Below, piece after piece: positions 8,421-17,035 of a stretch of 64,000 bases of DNA. Positions within the stretch are counted from its first letter, which is position 1, and each line of letters begins with the position of its first letter. The translations under genes were made by a program, and so were the position numbers. Source of the DNA: Foetidibacter luteolus (GTDB lineage: Bacteria > Bacteroidota > Bacteroidia > Chitinophagales > Chitinophagaceae). The notes beneath the pieces were generated by a model. That model was not told where the DNA came from. It saw nothing but the letters and a program-made list of their open reading frames with translations, and did not search any database. The stretch covers positions 186,001 through 250,000 of the forward strand of contig NZ_VVIP01000059.1 in assembly GCF_009650435.1 (NCBI RefSeq). Reading direction: 5' to 3'.

Positions 8421-9662
8421 CTACCTCACCTGTCCGCTGCCTTCCAGCAGCCATTTTTCTGTTACCAGCTTTTCCAGGGCAAAGGGCCCGCGGGCATGCA
8501 GCTTTTGTGTGGAAATGCCTATTTCTGCGCCCAATCCAAACTCCTCCCCATCTGTAAACCGGGTGGAGGCATTGGTATAAACGGCGGCAGCATCCACTTC
8601 CTGTAAAAAGCGTTTGCAGTGCTGCCTGTTTTCTGATACTATCGCCTCGGAATGTTTTGTGGAGTACTTACTGATATGTGCCAGCGCTTCATCAATGTTC
8701 TTCACCACTTTAACGGCACATTTTAGGCTCAGGAATTCACGGTTGTAATCAGCTTCTGTGGCACGCTGCAGGTAAGGGTATTTTTTTAGTATGGCCTGCG
8801 CTTTGCTATCCGCGAATATTTCAACTTTTTCTTTTTCCAATAAGGGGGCAAGTTCTCTTAATACCTCTTTGGCTACCGCCGCATCCACCAGCAATGTATC
8901 CATAGCGTTGCAAACAGATGGACGGGATACTTTGGCGTTGTAGGCAATGCGTATTGCCTTTTTTAGGTTGGCTTCTTTTTCCACATACACATGGCAAACA
9001 CCGGCGCCGGTTTCTATTACCGGTACCAGGCTGTTCTTGCGTACAAACTGTATCAATCCATCGGAGCCGCGGGGTATTAATACGTCAATATATTTGGTGG
9101 CTGTGAAAAGCTCATTAACCGTTTCCCTTGCTGATGGCAGCAACGTAACACAATCCGGGTTAATGCCGTTTTGTTTCAACACCTTCTTAATGAGTTTTAT
9201 GGAAGCCAGGTTGGTATGTTCCGCTTCGCTGCTGCCCTTTAGTACGCAACCATTCTGGCTGCGCAGGCATAGTGCCGCAATATCAAAAGTTACGTTGGGC
9301 CTCGATTCATACACGGCCGCGGCAACACCCAGGGGCACCGCTATCTTTTGCAGCTTAATGCCATTGGGCAGTGTGTATTTGGTAAGCACTTTGCCGGATG
9401 GATTGGGCAGCCTGCTTACCTTTCTAATGCTGTTGGCAATGCTTTTAATGCGTTCTTCGTTCAGCATCAGGCGGTCGTTGCGTTCGTTGGCCGGGTCTTG
9501 TTTGGCCAGGTCTTTTTTGTTGGCGGCAATAATTGTTTTGCTTTCTGCTTCCAGCGCACTGGCTAAGGCCAGCAAGGCTGTTTTGATGGTTTTATCTGTA
9601 GCCGCCCGTAAATCCTTCGCTGCTTTATGTGTTGTAATAATCAGGTCAGTTGTTGTTTGCAT
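8421..9662 (-). CDS. proA: glutamate-5-semialdehyde dehydrogenase (gamma-glutamyl phosphate reductase)
   Basis: The 413-aa length fits ProA. It catalyses NADPH-dependent reduction of gamma-glutamyl phosphate to glutamate-5-semialdehyde in proline synthesis. Visible signatures are VAAAVYESRPNVTFDIAALC, the Ser/Arg-rich GSSEAEHTN segment, the catalytic Cys region VSRPSVCNAMDTLLVD and the C-terminal FTDGEEFGLGAEIGISTQKLHARGP. It lies downstream of proB in the same direction but 294 bp away, with a family-B repeat between them. A near -7 box (TTAATTTG) 5 bp before the ATG suggests its own, probably leaderless, transcript. Confidence 0.96.
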   Translation of the reverse strand: MQTTTDLIITTHKAAKDLRAATDKTIKTALLALASALEAESKTIIAANKKDLAKQDPANERNDRLMLNEERIKSIANSIRKVSRLPNPSGKVLTKYTLPNGIKLQKIAVPLGVAAAVYESRPNVTFDIAALCLRSQNGCVLKGSSEAEHTNLASIKLIKKVLKQNGINPDCVTLLPSARETVNELFTATKYIDVLIPRGSDGLIQFVRKNSLVPVIETGAGVCHVYVEKEANLKKAIRIAYNAKVSRPSVCNAMDTLLVDAAVAKEVLRELAPLLEKEKVEIFADSKAQAILKKYPYLQRATEADYNREFLSLKCAVKVVKNIDEALAHISKYSTKHSEAIVSENRQHCKRFLQEVDAAAVYTNASTRFTDGEEFGLGAEIGISTQKLHARGPFALEKLVTEKWLLEGSGQVR

Positions 9663-9724
9663 GGTTGCAAATTAATGCAGTTTGAAAAAATGGTTCTTAG
9701 GGTCGGTGTTGCTGATGAAAAACT

Positions 9725-9894
9725 GTGACGCCAAAGGCGGTAACAGCCAAACTACCCTGCGGGAAAAGCCGCGCAGAGAATCCAACAGCAGAAGAGTGCG
9801 ACGCAACGGAAGCCTCATTCATGTTCCTGCTGCCGGGCCCATAAAGCTTATTCAAATAATTGCGCAGCAATTATTCCTCCGTGTTTCCGTGGCA
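9725..9894 (-). repeat. dispersed intergenic repeat, family B (copy 2, long form)
   Basis: Long-form copy between proA and proB. On the minus strand it reads TGCCACGGAAAC, a stem-loop (AATAATTGC/GCAATTATT around 9858-9878), GGGCCCGGCA, GAGGCTTCC, TTGCGTCGCA (9797-9806) and a GCCTTTGGCG end block. Confidence 0.8.
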
Positions 9895-9956
9895 ATATAC
9901 ATCGCCTCACCCCAATTCCTCTCTGCCCGGAGAGAGACAATTACCTGCGTGGCAAA

Positions 9957-10991
9957 CTAAAAAACAACAATGTCATCCGCATGTGCAGCCACGCTGTTTT
10001 TCTGGTGCAGGTTTTCCATTATTGCCAGGTAGTTCATCTTTACTTTGGCCACACCTATAATCTGCTGCTCTTCGTTGGTAAGCTGCACTACTTCGCCGGT
10101 TTCAAACCTGCCGGATATAGCTTTAATGCCCACGGTAAGAAGGCTTTTGCGCTGTAGCAGGGCTTTGGCGGCGCCTTTGTCAACCTCTATACTGCCGATG
10201 GTAATGGAGCCGCTGGCCAGCCATTTTTGCCTTGCCTTAAGGTTGCTTTGCTGTGGTAAAAACGTGGTGCCGTTGCGCTGCTGCATCGCATCCTGAAAAG
10301 GGGTGTCGCCCTTAAGCCCGCAGATAACAACACGTATGCCCAGCGAGCTGGCGAGGCGGGTAAAGGTAAGCTTGGACGTCATGCCGCCCAGCCCCACGCT
10401 GCTTTTATCGCTGCGTACATAGCCAAGTATGGTGCTGTCAATTTTTTGCACCAGGGGTATAATGTTCTGCGACGCATCCATAAAGCCGCCGGCCGAAGTG
10501 CAGAGCAGCAGGCTGTCAGCATCGAAACTGATGGCCAGCAGTGTAGCCAGTTCATCGTTGTCAGAAAACTTCAGCTCCACATTGCTCACCAGGTCGTTTT
10601 CATTCACTACCGGCAAAATGCCGTTTTCCCAAAAAGTGTCAAAAGTTTCTTTCAGTTGCAGAAATTGCGGCCGGCTGGAAAAATGGTGCCTTTCGCAAAG
10701 CGCCTGCGCTACCGGTATGCGGTGGGCCGAAAAATATTTTTGATAAAGCTGTATCAGCAGCGGGTTGCCAATGGCTGCCGCGGCTTTGCGTTCTGTAAGC
10801 GTGCCTTTATAGTTGCGTATATATGCTTTGCCACTGCCTACCGCGCCGCTGGATACCAGCACTACGCGGTACCTGGCGCTTAATTCCGCAATGCCGGCCG
10901 CCACTTTTTTAATAACCGTTTTGCTGATGGCGCCATCAGCGGCGGTAAGTACCGCCGAGCCTAACTTAATAACTAATACGGGGTATTGCAT
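9957..10991 (-). CDS. proB: glutamate 5-kinase
   Basis: This 344-aa protein has an N-terminal amino-acid-kinase domain (IKLGSAVL at residues 8-15, LVSSGAVGSGK near 45-55, PVVNENDLVS, GLGGMTSK) and a C-terminal PUA domain (residues ~255-340; GSIEVDKGAAKALLQRKSLL). It phosphorylates glutamate as the first step of proline synthesis and feeds proA, the next gene. The ATG at 10991 is preceded at 5 bp by a perfect -7 box, so a leaderless message is likely. Length and domain pair are normal for the family. Confidence 0.96.
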   Translation of the reverse strand: MQYPVLVIKLGSAVLTAADGAISKTVIKKVAAGIAELSARYRVVLVSSGAVGSGKAYIRNYKGTLTERKAAAAIGNPLLIQLYQKYFSAHRIPVAQALCERHHFSSRPQFLQLKETFDTFWENGILPVVNENDLVSNVELKFSDNDELATLLAISFDADSLLLCTSAGGFMDASQNIIPLVQKIDSTILGYVRSDKSSVGLGGMTSKLTFTRLASSLGIRVVICGLKGDTPFQDAMQQRNGTTFLPQQSNLKARQKWLASGSITIGSIEVDKGAAKALLQRKSLLTVGIKAISGRFETGEVVQLTNEEQQIIGVAKVKMNYLAIMENLHQKNSVAAHADDIVVF

Positions 10992-10996
10992 CGCCG

Positions 10997-11004
10997 CAAA
11001 AGTA
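10997..11004 (-). promoter_or_regulatory. -7 box of proB
   Basis: TACTTTTG on the minus strand is a perfect TAnnTTTG match, 5 bp before the ATG. A -33 TTG at normal spacing is not obvious. Confidence 0.5.
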
Positions 11005-11036
11005 ATGCAGCGGCATGTAACACTGCCAGCAAAAAA

Positions 11037-11168
11037 CTAACCGGGTTTTACCGGGCAGCCTTTGGGTAATTTTTGGTAGTGGGCCAGGTGTTTTATATGT
11101 TTCAGTTTGGGGCTTTCTGCTTCAGGAATTTTAATCAGGCGGCAGTCCGGGCTATCCGCTGCAAGTCC
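11037..11168 (-). pseudogene. possible C-terminal gene remnant
   Basis: A 43-codon stretch bounded upstream by a stop (11169-11171) and ending in TAG. It lacks a start but reads like a protein tail: KIPEAESPKLKHIKHLAHYQ, then KLPKGCPVKPG. It lies downstream of the Gfo/Idh gene. It may be the end of a deleted gene, or chance. I recognise no family. Confidence 0.22.
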
Positions 11169-11283
11169 TCACCACCTTCGCTAAGGCTACGGTGGTTGCG
11201 GGCTTTCCGCTTCTATCCCGCAGCCCATCAACTGTATAATTTCAATTAAGCAGCCCACATGGTAGATGTAACAATGATACCAC

Positions 11284-12642
11284 CTACGGCATCGGGTGTA
11301 CCCATGGCCCGCGGTAAGGCCTTGCCAATAAAGCCGTGGCTTCAGCATCGTTCTTAACGGTGCGTGTTTGCGGGTCGTACACCAGTGGCCGGCCTGTTTT
11401 CATAGACAGGTTGGCCATTATGCAGCAGGCGGTGGAAATATGGCCTTCTTCAATATCTGCAACGGGCCTGCCGCCATTTTCAATAGCCTGCAGAAAATTA
11501 AGCATGTGCAGCCGGGTGGCCGGTGCGGCGTTTAGCTCTATGTCTTTTTCTTTCAGGTCTTCCGGGTACTTTTCTTTTTCATACACCACATCCTTATGAA
11601 TTTTTTCGCCTTTCTCAACCGGTATAAAATCATACTGCATGGTGCTGCCTTTTAGTGTGCCTTTTTCGCCATACAGGGTAAAGCTCCAGGGGTATTCAGG
11701 GTCTGCAGGGCCACCCCAGGTGCGGTGTTCCCAAACGCAGTTAAGTCCATCATATTCAAACAGGGCAGTTTGCGTATCGGCTATGTTGGATTTGCCTTCT
11801 TTCTGCACATAAATGCCGCCGGATGAGGTAATGCGTTTGGGCCAGCCCAGCTTCAGCATCCAGCGGACGGTATCAAACATGTGTACGCACATATCGCCCA
11901 TAATGCCATTGCCGTATTCCATAAATGTACGCCACCACCGCACATGGGGTATGCCATCGTAAGGCCGCAGCGGTGCAGGGCCTGTCCACATGTCATAATC
12001 AAAATAATCAGGCACGGGCTGTACCGCCGGGTTGCCATTGTTGCGCATGTGGTAATAGCAGCACATTTCCACATGGGATATTTTGCCCAGCAGGCCGGCA
12101 TCTACAATATTATTTTTAGCCTCAATTAAGTGAGGTGTGCTTTTGCGTTGCGTACCTACCTGCACTACACGGTTGTATTTGCGTGCCGCGGCCACCATAG
12201 CTTCGCCTTCCAGCACATCTACACTAATAGGTTTTTGAACATATACATGGGCGCCGGCTTTTACCGCGTCAATCATTTGCAGGGCATGCCAGTGGTCGGG
12301 CGTGCCGATTAATACAATTTCCGGGGATGTTTCTGCCAGCAGTTTCTGGTAATCTGTGTAAAGCTTTGGTTTTTTGCGGCTTTGCTGGCGCTGGCTTACC
12401 ATTTCACCCGCGGCGTTTAGCTGGTTTTTGTCCACATCGCAAAGGGCCACCACTTCTACCGGCGCCACCTGTATCAGTCGAAAAAGGTCACTCTTGCCGT
12501 ACCAGCCTGTGCCGATTAACGCAACACGGTAAGTTTTGGCCGGGGCAGCGCCATAGAGGCCGGAAAAGTTGAATGCACCGAGAGCAAGCGAAGCGGCTGC
12601 GCCTTTCAGCAGGCGGCGGCGGTTAATGTCGTACAGGTTCAT
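11284..12642 (-). CDS. Gfo/Idh/MocA-family oxidoreductase, Tat-exported
   Basis: A 452-aa protein. The N-terminus carries a twin-arginine signal (NRRRLLKGAAASLALGAF, residues 8-25). It is followed by a Rossmann fold (YRVALIGTGWYGKSD near 38-52; LIGTPDHWHALQMIDAVKAG; VQKPIS near 145, the usual catalytic-Lys EKP region) and a C-terminal Gfo/Idh domain. Periplasmic members of this group in Bacteroidota act on sugars or sugar derivatives with tightly bound NAD; the exact substrate cannot be read from sequence. No sugar-uptake genes are adjacent. Upstream lies a long hairpin-rich intergenic region. Confidence 0.88.
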   Translation of the reverse strand: MNLYDINRRRLLKGAAASLALGAFNFSGLYGAAPAKTYRVALIGTGWYGKSDLFRLIQVAPVEVVALCDVDKNQLNAAGEMVSQRQQSRKKPKLYTDYQKLLAETSPEIVLIGTPDHWHALQMIDAVKAGAHVYVQKPISVDVLEGEAMVAAARKYNRVVQVGTQRKSTPHLIEAKNNIVDAGLLGKISHVEMCCYYHMRNNGNPAVQPVPDYFDYDMWTGPAPLRPYDGIPHVRWWRTFMEYGNGIMGDMCVHMFDTVRWMLKLGWPKRITSSGGIYVQKEGKSNIADTQTALFEYDGLNCVWEHRTWGGPADPEYPWSFTLYGEKGTLKGSTMQYDFIPVEKGEKIHKDVVYEKEKYPEDLKEKDIELNAAPATRLHMLNFLQAIENGGRPVADIEEGHISTACCIMANLSMKTGRPLVYDPQTRTVKNDAEATALLARPYRGPWVHPMP

Positions 12643-12930
12643 CAGAAACTCTTAATTACGTTTGGGAAAATATGTTAGCAATCTTCAGCAGGCAAAGCGT
12701 TTTCACAGATATGCTTTACAAAAGAAAGATACGATATCACTTTAAAACAGTTTTAATTGTTTTGCTGTTGCAATGGTTTTCATCGGTAAATGGTGTTGGG
12801 TTGTTTAATGTCCGGTTGTTTAATGTTCAATGTGGAGGTAAGTGGAATAAACGCGAAAGCTTATTATTTCCCGGAGAGCAATGTCATTAAGTTAAGCATT
12901 AAGAAACATGCCAGCCAAAAAAGCCTTCTA
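12643..12930. other. intergenic, no gene seen
   Basis: The stretch upstream of the Gfo/Idh gene contains GTTTAATGTCCGGTTGTTTA-type short repeats and no convincing coding frame. Confidence 0.5.
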
Positions 12931-13240
12931 TAAAAGCCTGCAAGGCTTTACTAAGAATAGCCCCGGTTGCAAACCGGGGTTGCCGCATCGGGGCAGATCA
13001 ACCCTACAGGGGTTGAACCTTCTGAGTATTCACCCATACAGGGTTGTTGTACGGTTAATTATTCAACCACGGGTTTCACCCGTGGCTATTATCATTTGTG
13101 CCCTTCGGGCAAACGGCAGGGTTTTCTGTACCCGGAACATTTATTCAAAACACCGTATCAACGTATCGCACCTACGGCGCTCATTCCAAGCCGGTTCTTT
13201 TCTTATCTACTAACATGCCGCCTCTACGAGGCTTTGGTTG
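12931..13240. repeat. hairpin-rich palindromic repeat block, family H
   Basis: Contains serial short palindromes: AAAGCCTGCAAGGCTTT (12933-12949), CCCCGGTTGCAAACCGGGG (12961-12979), CAACCC/GGGGTTG (~12999-13016), CCACGGGTTTCACCCGTGG (13067-13085), GCCCTTCGGGC (13100-13110), and ACATGCCGCCTCTACGAGGC near 13213. The last motif recurs at ~47486 and, as a variant, at ~47540. Confidence 0.7.
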
Positions 13241-13342
13241 TTCAATGTTCTTTTGTTCAACGTTTAATGTAAGCGGTTTAATGAAGACAAACTGGCTTTA
13301 ATATTCAACAGACTGGTAACTTGTAACCGGTAACTTTCTTCC

Positions 13343-13552
13343 GGGTGAGGGATTGAAGCGGCTACCCCGGTGAGGCCCCCCTCCAACTCCCCCTGAAGGT
13401 GGAGGGTCAGCGCTGCTTTGTGCCGGAGTAAGAGCACAACTGAGTTAAAAGCAACTAAACGTTGCTTTTGACGAAAGTTGCGAACGCAGTTCTGCCCAGT
13501 CCGAGGTACGAGGGACAACCCTTGAAAAATTCAATCAGTTTTGCTGTGTTTT
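13343..13552 (+). repeat. long direct repeat G, copy 1 (3' flank of imu cassette)
   Basis: About 210 bp, roughly 94% identical by eye to 19495-19703 in the same orientation. Internal hairpins are a CCCTCC/GGAGGG pair around 13380-13406 and AAAAGCAAC-TAAAC-GTTGCTTTT at 13447-13469, which could terminate dnaE2 transcription. The two copies bracket imuA-imuB-dnaE2. Confidence 0.9.
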
Positions 13553-13569
13553 GTGAAATGTTGATGCTC

Positions 13570-16500
13570 CTATTTGAAATTTCTCGCCCCGGGAAAAAGC
13601 TCTTCCTGGTACACCTGCCGTACCTGTGTGCGTTTGTTTTCTGCTTTAAAAGGAAAACCATCATTCTCATCCCTTGGGGATAAGGTGAGCACGGGAATAC
13701 TTTCTTTATTGCTGGCGGTTAAGCTCCGCAGCAGTTTAGACCAATCCTCACAATGCCTTACAATTACATGGATTACTTCTCCCTCTTTCTGCAGCTTGCC
13801 TTCTACCATCAACAATTTGGAATGAAGTATTTGTTTGCGGTAAATGTTTTCAAACAGGTTTCTGAACACTACCAGGTTGGCCGTGCCTGTTTCGTCTTCT
13901 ATAGTAATGAAACATACGCCGCCGGCAGTACCGGGCCGCTGCCTTACAAGCACAAGGCCTGCAACTCTGATAATATCGCCGTTATTACCAGCCGAAAGGT
14001 CTTTGGCCTGAACAATATGCAGCAGGTTTAGTTTTTCGCGTATAAAACTTACAGGATGGGCTTTAAGGGAAAGGGCGGTGGCGCCATAATCCTGCACCAC
14101 ATGCTCTGATAAACTCATTTGCGGCAAGTTCACACCTGTTTCGGTGTGGCTTTCTGATGGCTGCCCTGTAAACACTCCGGTGGGGTGATCGTGCAGCGCC
14201 GTTATCTCCCACAAAGCCTGCCGCCGGTCAACACCCAGCGACCTGAAGGCATCCGCATCCGCCAGTTTTTCCAGCGCGGCTATAGTAACACCGGCATCCA
14301 CCAGTTGGTTAATGCTGGTAAATTGTTCTTTGCGCCCGGTAATGAGTTTTTGCATATCATCCTGCCGTAGTCCTTTTACCTGCCTGAAGCCGAGGCGAAG
14401 GGCAAAAAGATGGGTAACTTTTTCTTCCAGTATATTATCCCATTGCGAATAATTGATGTCCACCGGCCTAACCTCTACCTGGTGCCTGCGGGCATCGCTT
14501 ACTATCTGCGCCGAGGCATAAAACCCCATGGGCTGGCTATTTAGCAGTCCGCAGGCAAATACATCCGGGTAATAGCATTTTAGCCAGGAGGAAACATACA
14601 CCAGCAATGCAAAACTGGCGGCATGGCTTTCGGGAAATCCATAGCTGCCAAAGCCTTCCAGTTGCTTGAATATTCTTTCCGCATATTGCTGCGGGTAACC
14701 TCGTTGCAGCATACCGCTGATGAGCTTATCGTGAAACTGTTTAACCATGCCTTTCAGTTTAAAGGTGGCCATGCTTCTTCTCAGTTCGTCGGCTTCTGTT
14801 GGTGTAAAGCCGGCTGCTACAATGGCTATTTGCATGGCCTGCTCCTGGAACAAGGGCACGCCCAATGTTTTTTTGAGTATTACTTCCAGCTCCGGTGAAG
14901 GATATTCTTCTTTTTCTTCACCGTTACGCCGGCGCAAATAAGGGTGTACCATATCGCCCTGTATGGGGCCGGGCCTTACAATGGCCACTTCAATTACCAG
15001 GTCGTAAAAACTTTTGGGTTTAAGCCTGGGCAGCATGGACTGCTGTGCCCGGCTTTCTATCTGGAAAACACCAATGGTATCCGCATGGCCAATCATGTCG
15101 TACACGGCAGGGTCATCCTGCGGTATATTGGCCAACGTAAAGTGCCGCCCATGGTGTTGCCTGGCTTCATCAAAACATTTGCGTATACAGGTTAACATGC
15201 CCAGTGCAAGCACATCCACTTTCATAAAGCCAAGGGCATCAATATCATCTTTATTCCATTCAATACAGGTACGGTTTTCCATACGGGCATTAAGGATAGG
15301 GCAGAGGTGGTGCAGCTTTTCCTGTGTAATAACAAAGCCGCCGGTATGCTGGCCCAACTGGCGTGGAAAGCCGATATACTGCTGTGTTAGTTCCAGCACT
15401 TTTTTAAGATGCGAATCTTTAAGGTCAATACCCTGTTCGTTCATGCGGTGCTCATCAAACCATTCATCGGTAAACTCCCACACAGATTTGGATAGCCTGT
15501 TTACCGTATCTACCGATAAGCCCATGGCCTTGCCCACATCTCTTATGGCGCCTTTCTGGTGCTGCTGTGTTACGGTGGCTATAATGGCTGCCCTGTCCCT
15601 GCCGTATTTCTGGTAGATGTACTGCATCACTTCTTCCCGGCGCTCATGTTCAAAATCCACATCAATATCCGGTGGCTCATTGCGTGCCGAAGAAATAAAA
15701 CGCTCAAACAGCAGATCGAATTTAGATGGGTTAACAGATGTAATGCCCAGGCAAAAGCATACTGTGGAGTTGGCGGCAGAACCACGGCCCTGGCAAAGAA
15801 TATCTTTGCTGCGGGCAAAACGCACAATATCATGCACCGTAAGAAAATACGAAGCATAATTCATACGCTCTATAAAGTCAAGTTCGTACTGTATGGTAGC
15901 GGCTATTTTTAGTTCAAGCCCGTCTTCAAATATTTGCTGTGCGCCCTGCCAGGTAAGCATTACCAGCTCTTGTTGCGGCGTTCTTCCCCCGGTGGTAAGT
16001 TCTTCAGGGTATTGGTACTTCAAACTGTCAAGGCTAAACTGGCAGGCTTCGGCAAAAGCAGCGGTTTGTATTATGGCATCAGGGTGCTGGCTAAACAGCC
16101 GCTGCATTTCATCCGCTTTTTTAAGGTAACGTTCTGCATTGGCATGTAATAAAAAGCCGGCATTGTAAATGGTCTTTTTTTCGCGGATGCAGGTTAGTAT
16201 ATCCTGCAGCTCCCGCCGTTGCGGGTTATGGTAATACACATCATTGGTGGCCACAACAGGTAGCTGATAATGGTTTGCCAGTTGCAGTATGCGGAAGATT
16301 TTTTTATAATCATTGCTTTCATAACAGCGGGTGGCGCCAATATACAAATCCCTTCCCAGGGCTTCATGGTATTCCTTTACTGATTGCTTAAAACCATCAT
16401 CAACATCAAAGTTTTCTGTCAGTTGCTCCGGCGCCACTGCAATAAATTTCATGCCTTTGGCATGCTCATATACATCTTTTTTATACAGCAGGCATTTGCC

Positions 16501-16803
16501 TTTTTCTGTTCTCAGGTTGCCTTTTGTTAGCAGGCTGCACAGGTTGGCGTAAGCTTCTTTATGGGTAGGGTAGGCCAGCAGGCTGGTGCCATCGGCTATG
16601 TCTAACCGGCAGCCGGTTATAATGCTGATTCCCCTTTTTTTGGCAGCGGCATGTGCCCGTACAATACCGGCAACGCTGTTCCTGTCTGTTATGGCTATTT
16701 TTTTGTAGCCCAGCAATGCGGCTTGCTCCACCAGTTCTTCAGGGTGCGAGGCGCCCCTTAAGAAGCTGAAGTTGGTGGTTACCTGTAATTCAATATAGCT
16801 CAT
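13570..16803 (-). CDS. dnaE2: error-prone DNA polymerase III alpha subunit (DnaE2/ImuC)
   Basis: At 1077 aa it is shorter than replicative DnaE and typical of DnaE2. The N-terminal PHP domain (ELQVTTNFSFLRGASHPEEL; ITDRNSVAG) is followed by the C-family polymerase core with catalytic acidic residues in PDIDVDFEHERR and VRPGPIQGDMVHPYLRRRNG. HhH and OB-fold regions (VAGLVLVRQRPGTAGGVCFI) complete it. With ImuA and ImuB it carries out mutagenic lesion bypass in DNA-damage responses. It follows imuB by 232 bp, a gap holding a family-A repeat, so read-through from the imuA promoter is plausible but not assured. Confidence 0.95.
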   Translation of the reverse strand: MSYIELQVTTNFSFLRGASHPEELVEQAALLGYKKIAITDRNSVAGIVRAHAAAKKRGISIITGCRLDIADGTSLLAYPTHKEAYANLCSLLTKGNLRTEKGKCLLYKKDVYEHAKGMKFIAVAPEQLTENFDVDDGFKQSVKEYHEALGRDLYIGATRCYESNDYKKIFRILQLANHYQLPVVATNDVYYHNPQRRELQDILTCIREKKTIYNAGFLLHANAERYLKKADEMQRLFSQHPDAIIQTAAFAEACQFSLDSLKYQYPEELTTGGRTPQQELVMLTWQGAQQIFEDGLELKIAATIQYELDFIERMNYASYFLTVHDIVRFARSKDILCQGRGSAANSTVCFCLGITSVNPSKFDLLFERFISSARNEPPDIDVDFEHERREEVMQYIYQKYGRDRAAIIATVTQQHQKGAIRDVGKAMGLSVDTVNRLSKSVWEFTDEWFDEHRMNEQGIDLKDSHLKKVLELTQQYIGFPRQLGQHTGGFVITQEKLHHLCPILNARMENRTCIEWNKDDIDALGFMKVDVLALGMLTCIRKCFDEARQHHGRHFTLANIPQDDPAVYDMIGHADTIGVFQIESRAQQSMLPRLKPKSFYDLVIEVAIVRPGPIQGDMVHPYLRRRNGEEKEEYPSPELEVILKKTLGVPLFQEQAMQIAIVAAGFTPTEADELRRSMATFKLKGMVKQFHDKLISGMLQRGYPQQYAERIFKQLEGFGSYGFPESHAASFALLVYVSSWLKCYYPDVFACGLLNSQPMGFYASAQIVSDARRHQVEVRPVDINYSQWDNILEEKVTHLFALRLGFRQVKGLRQDDMQKLITGRKEQFTSINQLVDAGVTIAALEKLADADAFRSLGVDRRQALWEITALHDHPTGVFTGQPSESHTETGVNLPQMSLSEHVVQDYGATALSLKAHPVSFIREKLNLLHIVQAKDLSAGNNGDIIRVAGLVLVRQRPGTAGGVCFITIEDETGTANLVVFRNLFENIYRKQILHSKLLMVEGKLQKEGEVIHVIVRHCEDWSKLLRSLTASNKESIPVLTLSPRDENDGFPFKAENKRTQVRQVYQEELFPGARNFK

Positions 16804-16854
16804 AACTGCCTGTTTGTTGTATGTGGGCTGCTGCGGTGAGCAGGTATATTATTT

Positions 16855-16946
16855 TGATACCAGCAATGGTTTTTCATGGGGACTTCGTTGCGTCGCAAGC
16901 ACTTCATCGTTCGGTTCATTGGGCGGCTTTTCAGACCCGGAGAGAG
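16855..16946 (+). repeat. dispersed intergenic repeat, family A (copy 2)
   Basis: Core TTGCGTCGCA at 16888-16897 and end GGCGGCTTTTCAGACCC. It is inserted between imuB and dnaE2 and followed by GAACAAGGAACAAGGAATG and CACCATTCACCACTCAC simple repeats. Confidence 0.8.
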
Positions 16947-17035
16947 AATATCGAACAAGGAACAAGGAATGCTGAATGAAGAATAAAAAGCCACTCACGA
17001 TTCACCATTCACCACTCACAGATATTTAGCATTCC

